A stretch of 64,000 bases of DNA from NCBI RefSeq assembly GCF_000243095.1, contig NZ_AHJE01000001.1, positions 1 through 64,000 of the forward strand, written 5' to 3'. A program made the translations under genes and the position numbers. A model generated the notes under the pieces. It was not told the origin of the DNA. It did no database searches and worked only from the letters and a program-made list of their open reading frames with translations. This DNA comes from Cupriavidus basilensis OR16. Lineage in GTDB: Bacteria; Pseudomonadota; Gammaproteobacteria; Burkholderiales; Burkholderiaceae. Below are positions 55,624-64,000 of this stretch, in pieces; positions within the stretch are counted from its first letter, which is position 1, and each line of letters starts with the position of its first letter.

Positions 55624-56805
55624 TCACTTGCGTTCCACCGCCAGCGCCACGCCCATGCCGCCGCCGATGCACAGCGATGCCAAGCCCTTGCGGGCGTCGC
55701 GGCGCTTCATTTCGTGCAGCAGCGTGACCAGCACGCGGCAGCCCGACGCACCGATCGGGTGGCCGATGGCAATGGCGCCGCCATTGACGTTGACCTTGGA
55801 CGTATCCCAGCCCATCTGCTTGTGCACGGCCAGGGCCTGGGCGGCGAAGGCTTCGTTGATTTCCATCAGGTCAAGCTCTTCCACGCTCCAGCCGGCGCGC
55901 GACAGGCAGCGCTTGGACGCGGGCACCGGGCCCATGCCCATCACCTTGGGATCGACACCGGCGGTGCCGTAGGCGCGGATCGTGGCCAGCGGGGTCAGGC
56001 CGAGTTCCTTGGCCTTGGCTGCCGACATGACCACTACCGCGGCGGCGCCGTCGTTCAGGCCCGAGGCGTTGGCGGCGGTCACGGTACCCGCCTTGTCAAA
56101 GGCGGGCTTGAGACCAGCCAGCGCGTCTTGCGTGACACCGTGGCGCACGAATTCGTCGGTAGCGAACATGACCGGATCGCCCTTGCGCTGGGGAATCGGC
56201 ACCGGCACGATTTCCTCGTCGAACCTGCCGGCCTTCTGGGCGGCTTCCGCCTTGTTCTGCGAACCGGCGGCGAATTCGTCCTGCGCTTCGCGCGTGATGC
56301 CGTATTCCTTGGCAACGTTCTCGGCGGTGACACCCATGTGGTACTGGTTGTAGACGTCCCACAGGCCGTCGACGATCATGCTGTCGATCAGCTTGGCGTC
56401 GCCCATGCGGAAGCCGTCACGCGAGCCCGGCAGCACATGCGGTGCGGCGCTCATGTTTTCCTGGCCACCGGCGACCACGATCTCCGCATCGCCTGCGGCA
56501 ATGGCGTTGGCGGCCAGCATCACGGCCTTCAGGCCGGAGCCGCAGACCTTGTTGATGGTCATCGCCGGCACCATCACGGGCAGGCCGGCCTTCAGCGCGG
56601 CCTGGCGTGCCGGGTTCTGGCCGGAGCCGGCCGCCAGCACCTGGCCCATGATCACTTCGCTGACCTGCTCGGGCTTGACACCGGCACGCTCAAGCGCAGC
56701 CTTGATGACGATGGCGCCAAGCTCGGGCGCGGGGATCTTGGCGAGCGAGCCGCCGAACTTGCCCACCGCGGTACGGGCAGCGGATACGATGACAATGTCA
56801 GTCAT
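55624..56805 (-). CDS. phaA: Acetyl-CoA acetyltransferase (PHB beta-ketothiolase)
   Basis: This 393-residue thiolase condenses two acetyl-CoA to acetoacetyl-CoA. The acyl-carrying Cys88 is in [12 protein letters not shown], the catalytic His in [11 protein letters not shown], and the second Cys in [11 protein letters not shown] near the C-terminus. Length equals the Cupriavidus PhaA. The frame is intact, unlike the paralogue bktB and the upstream phaC. It begins 118 nt after the phaC stop, with AGGAGGTCC-like ribosome sequence (CTCGAGAGGACCTCCCA on the coding strand). The gap contains an eightfold hexamer repeat. It supplies substrate to PhaB. Confidence 0.97.
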   Translation of the reverse strand: MTDIVIVSAARTAVGKFGGSLAKIPAPELGAIVIKAALERAGVKPEQVSEVIMGQVLAAGSGQNPARQAALKAGLPVMVPAMTINKVCGSGLKAVMLAANAIAAGDAEIVVAGGQENMSAAPHVLPGSRDGFRMGDAKLIDSMIVDGLWDVYNQYHMGVTAENVAKEYGITREAQDEFAAGSQNKAEAAQKAGRFDEEIVPVPIPQRKGDPVMFATDEFVRHGVTQDALAGLKPAFDKAGTVTAANASGLNDGAAAVVVMSAAKAKELGLTPLATIRAYGTAGVDPKVMGMGPVPASKRCLSRAGWSVEELDLMEINEAFAAQALAVHKQMGWDTSKVNVNGGAIAIGHPIGASGCRVLVTLLHEMKRRDARKGLASLCIGGGMGVALAVERK

Positions 56806-56880
56806 TGGGAGGTCCTCTCGAGTTGGATGCAGATAAGGGGTGAAAGAGGCCGGCCCCGCAGGGCGCCGGCCCGTACAAAT

Positions 56881-56930
56881 CCTATGCCTATGCCTATGCC
56901 TATGCCTATGCCTATGCCTATGCCTATGCC
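56881..56930. repeat. (CCTATG)8 hexamer microsatellite at the phaC stop codon
   Basis: Eight perfect CCTATG units plus CC run across the phaC stop (the TAG of phaC, complement of 56924-56926, lies inside the repeat) and into the phaC-phaA spacer. Copy-number change would leave the PhaC ending unaltered but alter the spacer. Confidence 0.97.
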
Positions 56931-58728
56931 TTCGCCTTGACGTAGCGGCCCGGTGCCGGCTCGATGGCGTGGTAGTCCTTGTTGCCGTACTCGGCGGGGG
57001 CCGCCTTGCGCGCGCCGGCTTGCTTGGCCAGCCAGGCCGCCCAGTCCGGCCACCAGCTGCCGGCATGCTCGGTGGCGCCGTCGAGCCATTCCTGCGCCGA
57101 AGCGGGGAGCTTGTCGTTGGTCCAGTGGCTGCGCTTCTTCTTGGCCGGCGGGTTGATCACGCCGGCGATATGGCCCGACGCGCCCAGCACGAAACGCAGC
57201 TTGTTCTCGAGCAACGCGGTCGAGGCGTAGGCCGACATCCACGGCACGATGTGGTCTTCACGCGAGCCGTAGACGTAGGTCGGCACGTCGATGCTGCCCA
57301 GGTCCACCGGCGCGTTGCACACGGTCAGCCTGCCCGGCACCTTGAGCTTACCTTGAGCTCGTTCTGCAGGTAAGTATGGCGCAGGTACCAGCAATACCAG
57401 GGGCCCGGCAGGTTGGTGGCGTCGCCGTTCCAGAACAGCAGGTCGAACGGAACCGGCGTATTGCCCTTGAGGTAGTTGTCGACGACGTAGTTCCAGACCA
57501 GGTCGTTGGGACGCAGGAAGGAGAACGTGTTGGCCAGCTCCACACCGCGCAGCAGCGCGCAGGGCGTGCCCGCCGCGCCGCCCAGGGTGTTTTCGCGCAG
57601 CTTGACGTGGGCTTCATCGACGAATACATCCAGCACGCCGGTATCGGCGAAATCGAGCAGCGTGGTCAGCAGCGTCAGGCTGGCCGCGGGGCGCTCGCCG
57701 CGCTTGGCCAGCACCGCCAGCGCGGTGGAGACGATGGTGCCGCCCACGCAGAAGCCCAGTACGTTGATCTGGTCCTGGCCGCTGATCTCGCGCGTGACTT
57801 CGATGGCGCGGATGGCGGCGTGCTCGATGTAGTCATCCCAGCTGAGCTCGGCCATGGAGGCGTCCGGATTGCGCCAGGAAACCATGTAGACGGTATGGCC
57901 CTGCTCCACCATGTAGCTCACCAGCGAGGTCTGCGGCTGCAGGTCGAGGATGTAGTACTTGTTGATGCAAGGCGGCACCAGCAGCAGCGGGCGCGCAAAC
58001 ACCTTGTCGGTGACGGGCTTGTACTGCAGCAACTGGAAGTAGGCGTTTTCGTAGACCACCGCGCCTTCGGTCACGGCCACGTTGCGGCCCACTTCGAAGG
58101 CGGATTCGTCGGTCTGCGAGATCTTGCCGCGGCCAAGGTCGTCGAGCATGTTGCGCACGCCGGCCCGCAGCGATTCGCCGCCGGAGTCGATCAGCTTTTT
58201 CTGCGCCTCCGGATTGGTGGCGAGGAAATTGGCCGGCGACATGGCGTCGACCCATTGCGAGATCGCGAAGCGGATGCGCTGGCGGGTCTTGGCGTCGGCC
58301 TCGACCGCGCCGGCCAGCTCATTCATGGCGCGCGCATTGATCAGGTAGAAAGCGGCAGCGTAGTGGAACGCTGCGCTGCTGCGCCAGGCATCGCCGGAAA
58401 AGCGGCGATCGGCAAGGGCCGTGGCGGGATTGGCGCCGCCTTCGGCCATGCTTCGCCAGAGCGCGGTGAAGTCCTTCATGTAGCGTTGCTGGATGTCGGC
58501 CAGTTGATCGGGCGCGATCTTCACGCCCGCCATGGCGGAACCCTGCAATGCCTCGAAACCGGGGATAACGGGCATGCCAGGCATGCCCTGCTGGGTCGTC
58601 GCACCGTTAGCCTGTGCCTGACGGGACCATTCCAGCCATGTCGCTGGATCAAATGGCCCCGAAGCAAATGAAAACGGTTGGGACTTGTCTTCCTTGGTGG
58701 AAGCTGCCGCACCTTTGCCGGTTGCCAT
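56924..58728 (-). pseudogene. phaC: Class I poly(3-hydroxyalkanoate) synthase, frame broken by an 11-nt duplication
   Basis: PhaC polymerises (R)-3-hydroxybutyryl-CoA to PHB at the granule surface. The start MATGKGAAASTKEDKSQPF and the body match Cupriavidus class I synthases. The lipase-like box with nucleophile Cys327 is NVLGFCVGGTIVS. The frame fails at 57339-57360, where an 11-nt tandem duplication turns QNELKVPG into QNELKVSSRCRAG and a stop at 57325. The remaining C-terminus, in another frame to 56924, carries the catalytic Asp (YGSREDHIVPW) and His ([10 protein letters not shown]). Removing 11 nt gives 597 residues, close to the usual 589. As written the product would lack two of three catalytic residues. 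The upstream promoter is well preserved. Confidence 0.95.
57339..57360. repeat. 11-nt tandem duplication inside phaC
   Basis: ACCTTGAGCTT is followed directly by ACCTTGAGCTC on the plus strand. The extra 11 nt cause the phaC frameshift. Confidence 0.93.
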
Positions 58729-58962
58729 GATGTTTCGTCTCTCTGCCGTCACTTATTTGAAAGCTGGCTGGGCGGCGCACCACCACTGCGGGGCTCTCCC
58801 CCGCCGCCAGCCTCGGAACCGGCCCGCGCTGACACCCTCGGCTGGTGACGTCATGCGGTATGCTTGCCGGACACGCCGCGCCGCGGACCGGATCAGATCG
58901 GGTCATCGCGGCGGAGCCTGCGAATGCCTGCCAGAGCACAGCCTTGCAGTGCATTCGAAGCC

Positions 58963-58992
58963 ATTGTTGCCTTGCAATGTTATGCCTGTCAA
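58963..58992 (-). promoter_or_regulatory. phaC promoter (sigma-70 type)
   Basis: On the minus strand, TTGACA (-35, 58987-58992) and AACAAT (-10, 58963-58968) are separated by 18 bp ending TTGCAAGGC. This is the same arrangement and partly the same spacer as the mapped C. necator phaC promoter. It lies about 235 nt before the phaC start. The ribosome site GAGAGAC precedes the ATG. Confidence 0.85.
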
Positions 58993-59110
58993 TGCGGAAA
59001 AATGCGCGGACCGGCGCCAACGGCAAAATGCGTTCAGCGCGAACCTGCGACCCTCCCTGTGGCGCCACTCCGGCCACGGGGCTAGCTTGCCCGAGAAGGA
59101 TGACTTTCTG

Positions 59111-59370
59111 ATGTACATCGTTGCAATCGGTTGGCTGTATGTGGTCCTGATGATGGCCATTACCGAGCATACCGTGGTCGCGGGACTGGCCACTTTCGTC
59201 TTTTACGGCCTGTTCCCGGTGGCGATCCTGGTGTACATCATGGGCACCCCTGGGCGCCTGCGCAGGCGCAAGGCAGAGGAAGCCGGCAGGCGAAGCGCGC
59301 GCAAGCGTCTTCCGGCCCCGTGGAACCTGCGGAATCCGCAGGATCGGAACAGCCGCCTGCCGGGAATTGA
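59111..59370 (+). pseudogene. Small membrane protein, probable one-base frameshift
   Basis: The frame starts MYIVAIGWLYVVLMMAITEH and has two TM helices (the second FVFYGLFPVAILVYIMGTPG), then an Arg/Lys-rich tail. In this frame no stop occurs for hundreds of codons. The neighbouring frame gives a natural-looking end, SSGPVEPAESAGSEQPPAGN, with a stop at 59370. A missing base near 59285 (GCCGGCAGGCG) would join them into an 86-residue protein. Similar small two-TM proteins sit upstream of phaC in relatives; the function is unknown. It is divergent from phaC and convergent with pgeF. Confidence 0.65.
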
Positions 59371-59383
59371 CGCGGAGAAAGGT

Positions 59384-60175
59384 TCAGGCGTCCAGCCAGG
59401 CCAGGCTGGCCATGCGCCCCGTGACGCCGTCGCGCCGGTAGGAGTAGAAGCGCTGCGCATCGCTGACGGTGCAGGTGTCGCCGCCGTACACCGCGGTGCA
59501 GCCGGCGCGGGCCAGGCGGATGCGGGCCAGCGCGTAGATATCGGCGAAGTACTTGCCGTTTGCGCCGGCGCGAAAGGCAAGATCCACCTGCGCCGTCTCG
59601 TCAGGCCGGGCTTGTGCGAGGAAGGCCTGCCTGACTTCGGCGCCAACCTCGAAGGCGTCCGGGCCGATGGCAGGCCCGAGCCAGGCCAGCCATTGCGCCT
59701 GCGCGCCGGCCTGCTGGCCCATGCGGGCCAAGGTCGCCTCGATCACGCCGCCACACAGCCCCCGCCAACCCGCGTGCGCGGCGCCAACCACCGTGCCAGC
59801 ACGATCGCAGAGCAGCACGGGCAGGCAATCTGCCGTCATCACGGCGCAGACCCGGCCGGCGCTCGTGGCGATGCTGGCGTCCGCCTGCGGGACCACGCCA
59901 TTGGCGGCAAACTGGTCTTCGGTGGCAATCGCGCAGCCATGCACCTGCTCCAGCCAACCGGGCACGGCCGGCAGCCGCGCCGCCAGCCGTGCCCGGTTGG
60001 CAGCGACCGCGGCGGCATCGTCGCCCACATGGGTACCGAGGTTAAGCCCGCCCGGGCTGCCATCAGCGAGGCCATACGGGCCCTCGCTGACGCCGCCCTG
60101 GCGGGTGGTGGACAATGCGCGCACCCGCGCCGGAGCCGGCCAGTCGGGGACCAGCCATGGCGCCTCAGTCGTCAT
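59384..60175 (-). CDS. pgeF: Purine nucleoside phosphorylase / laccase-domain protein (YfiH family)
   Basis: This 263-residue protein was formerly called polyphenol oxidase, and members are now known as zinc-dependent purine nucleoside phosphorylases/adenosine deaminases. The zinc-site motifs are [22 protein letters not shown] and [31 protein letters not shown] and [20 protein letters not shown] complete the fold. The ATG at 60175 ([13 protein letters not shown]) is preferred over 60241. It overlaps the rluD stop by 11 nt, a conserved rluD-pgeF pairing in proteobacteria. Confidence 0.9.
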   Translation of the reverse strand: MTTEAPWLVPDWPAPARVRALSTTRQGGVSEGPYGLADGSPGGLNLGTHVGDDAAAVAANRARLAARLPAVPGWLEQVHGCAIATEDQFAANGVVPQADASIATSAGRVCAVMTADCLPVLLCDRAGTVVGAAHAGWRGLCGGVIEATLARMGQQAGAQAQWLAWLGPAIGPDAFEVGAEVRQAFLAQARPDETAQVDLAFRAGANGKYFADIYALARIRLARAGCTAVYGGDTCTVSDAQRFYSYRRDGVTGRMASLAWLDA

Positions 60176-61382
60176 CGCCGTATTCCCATGCCCCGTCCTC
60201 GCCCTCCGTCCAGCCGTCGTCTTCGTCTTCGTCACCGGCACGGTCGAAATCGAGCGCTTCGATCAGCGCCTGCAGGTCGTCGGGCGGCTGCGCCTCCCAC
60301 GATACGGTCTTGCCGGTAGCGGGGTGCACCAGCCCAAGCCGGAAAGCGTGGAGCGCCTGGCGCGGCAGCGGCACCGGCAGCGGGGCCTTGATTGCCGGAC
60401 GCTGGCCGCGCTGGGTGGCCGCGCGGTGATAGACGGGGTCGCCCACCATCGGATGGCCGATCGATTCGAAGTGGACGCGAATCTGGTGGGTACGGCCTGT
60501 TTCGAGCTGGCACATCACCATGGAGACATGGCCGCGCCCGAGCGGCACCGTGCCAAGGGTACGGAAATGGGTGCGCGAGGGCTTGCCGCTGTTGGTGAGC
60601 ACGATCGCCATGCGGATCCGCTCGCGCGGGTCGCGGCCGATCGGCGCATCGATGGTGCCGGACTCGGGCGTCTCGCCCCACACCAGCGCCAGGTAGCTGC
60701 GCTTGACGGTACGTGCCTGCAGCTGGCGCACCAGGTCGGTCTGGGCGGTCAGCGTGCGGGCCACCACCATCAGCCCGGAGGTCTCCTTGTCGAGCCGGTG
60801 GACAATGCCTGCGCGCGGCAGGCTCGCTGCCTCCGGATAGCGGTGCAGCAGGCCGTTCAGCACGGTGCCGCCCCAGTTACCGGCGGCAGGATGCACTACC
60901 AGCCCGGCGGGCTTGTCGATGACCAGTAGCGTGGCGTCCTCGTACACGACGTTGAGCGGTACGTCTTCGGCCACGAAGGCGCGCGATTCGGCCGCCGCCT
61001 GCGGACGGACCACGACGCGCTCGCCCATCTGCACGGAGGACTTGGAGCGGCGCGTCTCGCCGTCGACCAGCACCGCGCCGTTCTCGATCCATTGCTGCAG
61101 GCGGCTTCGCGAGAAGCCGCTCAGGTGGCGCGCCAACAACTTATCGAGGCGCTCGCCGTGTGATGCACCATCAACTTCAATCTCTACCGGCTGCATTTCC
61201 AATTCGATTGGAGACGCCTCCGCTCCTGCCTCCAGGCCGCCTAGCGCGGCCACATCGGTCAGGTCTTCCAGGTCCTCCACCTCGTTCAAGATGTCGGTTG
61301 AATCGGCAGCTTGCTGCTCGATGCCCTTGGCGGCGGTTTCCGGCAAGGGGCTTGGGCTATAATGCTTGACGCTATTTTTCAT
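60165..61382 (-). CDS. rluD: 23S rRNA pseudouridine(1911/1915/1917) synthase
   Basis: This roughly 405-residue enzyme isomerises three uridines of 23S rRNA helix 69. The N-terminal extension is acidic ([20 protein letters not shown]), then the S4 RNA-binding domain begins [21 protein letters not shown]. The catalytic core has the essential Asp in [16 protein letters not shown]. The [34 protein letters not shown] and GDPVYHR segments follow. The C-terminus is again acidic. The start at 61382 is only 17 nt from the divergent bamD start, so each promoter lies within the other's 5' region. pgeF overlaps its end. Confidence 0.93.
   Translation of the reverse strand: MKNSVKHYSPSPLPETAAKGIEQQAADSTDILNEVEDLEDLTDVAALGGLEAGAEASPIELEMQPVEIEVDGASHGERLDKLLARHLSGFSRSRLQQWIENGAVLVDGETRRSKSSVQMGERVVVRPQAAAESRAFVAEDVPLNVVYEDATLLVIDKPAGLVVHPAAGNWGGTVLNGLLHRYPEAASLPRAGIVHRLDKETSGLMVVARTLTAQTDLVRQLQARTVKRSYLALVWGETPESGTIDAPIGRDPRERIRMAIVLTNSGKPSRTHFRTLGTVPLGRGHVSMVMCQLETGRTHQIRVHFESIGHPMVGDPVYHRAATQRGQRPAIKAPLPVPLPRQALHAFRLGLVHPATGKTVSWEAQPPDDLQALIEALDFDRAGDEDEDDGWTEGEDGAWEYGDDD
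61358..61363 (+). promoter_or_regulatory. Candidate -10 element of bamD inside rluD
   Basis: A perfect TATAAT lies 36 nt before the bamD start within the 5' coding end of the divergent rluD gene. The -35 position is weak. Confidence 0.5.
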
Positions 61383-61398
61383 CCGGGATACGTTGCCC

Positions 61399-62337
61399 AT
61401 GCAATTGATGAGCATGAAGCGCGCCAGCTGGCGCGCAAGAATTGGAGCGATTCTGCTCGCAGGCGGCTGCGTCATGCTATCGGCGTGCGGCCTGCTGTCG
61501 GATCAACCAGACGAAACTGCCGGCTGGTCGGCTAACAAATTATATTCGGAAGCCAAGGACGCACTAGATTCCGGCGACTTTACCCGAGCTGTGAAGCTGT
61601 ACGAGAAGCTGGAGGGACGTTATCCCTTCGGCCGTTTCGCCCAGCAGGCACAGATCGATACCGCCTACGCCAACTACAAGGACGGCGAAACCGCCGCCGC
61701 GCTTGCCTCGGTCGACCGCTTCATCCAGTTGCATCCGAATCACCCGAATGTGGATTATGCCTATTACCTGAAGGGCCTGATCAACTTCAATGACAATTTG
61801 GGCTGGCTTGGCCGTTTTTCCGGCCAGGACCTGAGCGAGCGTGACCCCAAGGCCGCGCGCGCTGCTTATGACGCCTTCAACACGCTGGTCACGCGCTTCC
61901 CGGACAGCAAGTACACGACGGATGCTGCCGCGCGCATGCAATACATCGTGAACTCGCTGGCCCAGCACGAGGTCCATGCGGCACGCTACTACTACCGCCG
62001 TGGCGCCTACCTGGCCGCTGCAAACCGGGCTCAGCAGGCGCTCAAGGACTATGACGGTGCGCCGGCCAACGAGGAAGCGCTGTACATCATGATCCGCTCG
62101 TACGATTCGCTGGGCATGAAGGACTTGCGCGACGATACCGCCCGTGTGATGGAAAAGAACTTCCCCAACAGCGATTACATCAAATACGGAGGTCAATCCA
62201 GCACGGCTTCCCCTCCGGGCTGGTCGCCCGCGGGCGTGCCTTCGCCATTACGCAGCGATTCCAGGAAGCGCACCACCGTCTCGGCCTCGCGCGTACGCTT
62301 GAAGGGCGGCAGGCTCTGCCAGATCTGGCGGCCGTAG
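61399..62337 (+). CDS. bamD: Outer membrane assembly lipoprotein BamD, C-terminus probably altered
   Basis: BamD is an essential part of the BAM complex that folds outer-membrane beta-barrels. The lipoprotein signal ([15 protein letters not shown], lipobox LSAC) leads into five TPR units: [80 protein letters not shown] and [17 protein letters not shown]. After SDYIKYGG (62190) the frame continues [14 protein letters not shown] for about 48 residues. These are the antisense of the dinG 3' end and resemble no BamD tail. Usual tails are short and Trp-rich. A deletion joining bamD and dinG around 62190 is the likely cause. Start alternatives are 61408 and 61414. Confidence 0.88.
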   Translation: MQLMSMKRASWRARIGAILLAGGCVMLSACGLLSDQPDETAGWSANKLYSEAKDALDSGDFTRAVKLYEKLEGRYPFGRFAQQAQIDTAYANYKDGETAAALASVDRFIQLHPNHPNVDYAYYLKGLINFNDNLGWLGRFSGQDLSERDPKAARAAYDAFNTLVTRFPDSKYTTDAAARMQYIVNSLAQHEVHAARYYYRRGAYLAAANRAQQALKDYDGAPANEEALYIMIRSYDSLGMKDLRDDTARVMEKNFPNSDYIKYGGQSSTASPPGWSPAGVPSPLRSDSRKRTTVSASRVRLKGGRLCQIWRP

Positions 62338-64000
62338 GGCTTCTCCACCAGCCTGGTATCGCAGATCACCAGCACGCCACGGTCGGATTCCGAGCGGATC
62401 AGCCGCCCCGCGCCCTGCTTGAGCGTGATCACGGCATGCGGCAGCTGATGCACGGCGAACGGGCTGAGACCCTTCTTTTGCAGCACTTCCATACGCGCCG
62501 CCAGCACCGGGTCATCGGGCGGGGCGAACGGCAGCTTGTCGATGATGACCAATGAAAGTGCCTCGCCACGCACGTCGACGCCTTCCCAGAAGCTCTGGCT
62601 GCCCACCAGCACCGCATTGCCGAGTTCGCGGAAACGATCGAGCAATTCGGTACGGCTGGCCTGGCCCTGCACCAGCAAGGGCAGCTCGAGGCCACGCTCA
62701 GCGAAGGCCTCGTACAGCAGGTCGGACGCGCGTTGTACCGCCCGCAGCGTGGTGCAGAGCAGGAAAGCGCGGCCGCCGGCCGCCTCGATCAGCGGCAGCG
62801 CGGTCTGCACCACGGCATCGGTGAACTGCGGCGACTGCGGTGCCGGCAGGTCACGCGGCACGTAGAGCAGGCCCTGGGTGGCGTAATCGAATGGGCTGGG
62901 CAACGTCAGCGACTTGTCCTTGTCCAGGCCAAGCTGGGCAGCATAGTGCGTGAAATTACCCTTCACGGACAGTGTGGCCGAGGTGAAGATCCAGGCCCGC
63001 GGATGGCCTTCCCGCTGGCGCGTGAAGATCGGCGCGATCGACAAGGGCGTGCGGTGCAACTGCACCGTCTGGGAGAACACCTCGACCCAGCGCACGGTTT
63101 CCGGCCCGAATGCAGCGCTGGCCGGGGCTTTTTCATCGCCCTGTCCGGCGGCGGGCGGCGATGGCCCCTTGGATTCGTTGCGCCAGGCGGCCAGGCGCTG
63201 GTCAAGCTCCACCGCGCGGCGATGGCATTGCTCGAGCGACTCGGCGCGCTCGGCCTGGCTTTCCAGCAGGGTTACGAACTCCGCGAGCGCGGTCTCGAGC
63301 GCATCCAGCGTCTCGAAGAACGGCTTGCCGATGCGGGGATCCGCCTCGATCTGGCTCACCGCCAGGCGGGAATTGTCCCGGGTGAAGGCCAGGCGCAGGT
63401 CCCGCGCGGCGCGCTCCAGGGGTGCCGCGATCCGCACCCAGTCCGCGGCGTCCCGCGCGTGCGAGAGGCCCTCGGCCACGGTGTCCCGCGCGAGTTCCAG
63501 CAGCTGGCTGGTCGAAAGGCTCTCGCCAAAGAACAGCGTGGCCGTATCGGGAAGCTGGTGCGCTTCGTCGAAGATCACCGTATTGGCAGCCGGCAGCAAT
63601 TCGGCCATGCCGGTGTCACGCAGCACCACGTCGGCGAAGAACAGGTGATGGTTGACCACCACGATGTCCGCCTGCTGCGCCTCCTTGCGCGCTCGCATCA
63701 CAAAGCACTCTTTGTAGTTCGGGCACTCGGTGCCAAGGCAGTTGTCGCGGGTCGAGGTGACCAGTTGCCAGACCGGCGCGTTTTCCGGCACCGAGGCCAG
63801 CTCGCCCTTGTCGCCCGACGACGTGACCTTGGCAAAGCGGGCGATCTCACGCAGCCACGCGGCGTCCTGGCGCGAAGCCAGGCGGCCCTGGATCTCGGCC
63901 CGCTCAAGGTGGTAGTGGCAGAGATAGTTCGCCCGCCCCTTGAGCAGCGCCACCGATACCGGCACGCTGAGCGCTTTGCGCACCGTGGGGATATCGCGCA
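62193..64000 (-). CDS. dinG: ATP-dependent DNA helicase DinG/YoaA family, N-terminus beyond window
   Basis: This XPD-like superfamily 2 iron-sulfur helicase runs off the right edge, so about 600 C-terminal residues are present. The 4Fe-4S cysteines are at the ANYLCHYH segment and in CLGTECPNYKEC. Motif II is VIFDEAHQLPDT, followed by RAWIFTSATLSVKGNF (motif III), FLLCTTLRAVQRASDL, GSQSFWEGVDVRGEALSLVI (motif V) and KQGAGRLIRSESDRGVLVICD (motif VI). Motif I lies outside. It unwinds DNA with 5'-to-3' polarity and helps clear R-loops and replication conflicts. Its 3' end overlaps the unusual bamD tail by 145 nt on the opposite strand. Confidence 0.92.
   Translation of the reverse strand, partial: RDIPTVRKALSVPVSVALLKGRANYLCHYHLERAEIQGRLASRQDAAWLREIARFAKVTSSGDKGELASVPENAPVWQLVTSTRDNCLGTECPNYKECFVMRARKEAQQADIVVVNHHLFFADVVLRDTGMAELLPAANTVIFDEAHQLPDTATLFFGESLSTSQLLELARDTVAEGLSHARDAADWVRIAAPLERAARDLRLAFTRDNSRLAVSQIEADPRIGKPFFETLDALETALAEFVTLLESQAERAESLEQCHRRAVELDQRLAAWRNESKGPSPPAAGQGDEKAPASAAFGPETVRWVEVFSQTVQLHRTPLSIAPIFTRQREGHPRAWIFTSATLSVKGNFTHYAAQLGLDKDKSLTLPSPFDYATQGLLYVPRDLPAPQSPQFTDAVVQTALPLIEAAGGRAFLLCTTLRAVQRASDLLYEAFAERGLELPLLVQGQASRTELLDRFRELGNAVLVGSQSFWEGVDVRGEALSLVIIDKLPFAPPDDPVLAARMEVLQKKGLSPFAVHQLPHAVITLKQGAGRLIRSESDRGVLVICDTRLVEKPYGRQIWQSLPPFKRTREAETVVRFLESLRNGEGTPAGDQPGGEAVLD

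Noticed and set aside
56860-56940. Gly-Ile repeat protein encoded by the CCTATG repeat in another frame
   Set aside because: It arises from simple repeat translation in a frame not used by phaC. There is no gene signal around it.

Overview
The window is high-GC DNA from a Cupriavidus/Ralstonia-type betaproteobacterium. The best evidence is a phaC-phaA-phaB-phaR polyhydroxybutyrate locus whose products and phaC promoter closely match those known from Cupriavidus necator, together with a BktB-type thiolase and the ompR-envZ, ahpC-ahpD, ispD-ispF and bamD-rluD-pgeF neighbourhoods. Most of the window is chromosomal housekeeping and metabolism with two accessory islands.

Layout. 1-3.2 kb: end of a peptide ABC importer, a broken amidase and a DUF3830 protein. 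3.3-7.3 kb: RND efflux pair on the minus strand. 7.9-11.6 kb: hpnD, an M20 allantoate/carbamoyl amidohydrolase, a broken SMP-30 lactonase and a small exported protein. 11.8-15.6 kb: ompR-envZ and a citrate-type MFS symporter preceded by an array of PhoB-like half-sites. 15.9-19.3 kb: ahpC-ahpD, a GNAT protein and ispD-ispF. 19.6-27.3 kb: mfd (frameshifted), argE, an MFS carrier with a poly-Asn tract and an exported M20 amidohydrolase. 27.5-35.2 kb (accessory): AraC regulator, alpha/beta hydrolase, TauD dioxygenase, DUF849 (BKACE) enzyme, Bug solute receptor, quinone oxidoreductase, MFS carrier and VOC protein, probably an uncharacterised acid-catabolism cluster. 35.7-41.2 kb: serB, metC, bktB and rimO. 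41.6-52.2 kb (accessory): a TetR-controlled, probably Fur-controlled ferri-siderophore uptake locus that combines two IrtAB/YbtPQ-type ABC proteins with a complete FecBCDE-type importer and an STN-containing TonB receptor. 52.3-64 kb: dusC, phaR, phaB, phaA, phaC, a small membrane protein, pgeF, rluD, bamD and dinG.

The most striking property of the window is how often otherwise well-conserved genes are damaged by small local events. Tandem duplications of 37, 60 and 11 nt lie in the amidase, serB and phaC. One-base indels lie in the RND pump, lactonase, mfd, tetR and a small membrane protein. Internal deletions of roughly 40-180 nt lie in the RND pump, DUF849 enzyme, quinone oxidoreductase, MFS carrier, bktB (twice), an ABC exporter and a FecE-type ATPase, several of them removing catalytic residues. 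mfd is expected to be conserved, and many unrelated genes are hit alike, so assembly or sequencing error is the simplest explanation. Genuine slippage-prone instability cannot be excluded from sequence alone. Family assignments come from recognising protein motifs and remembered family members; no database search was run.
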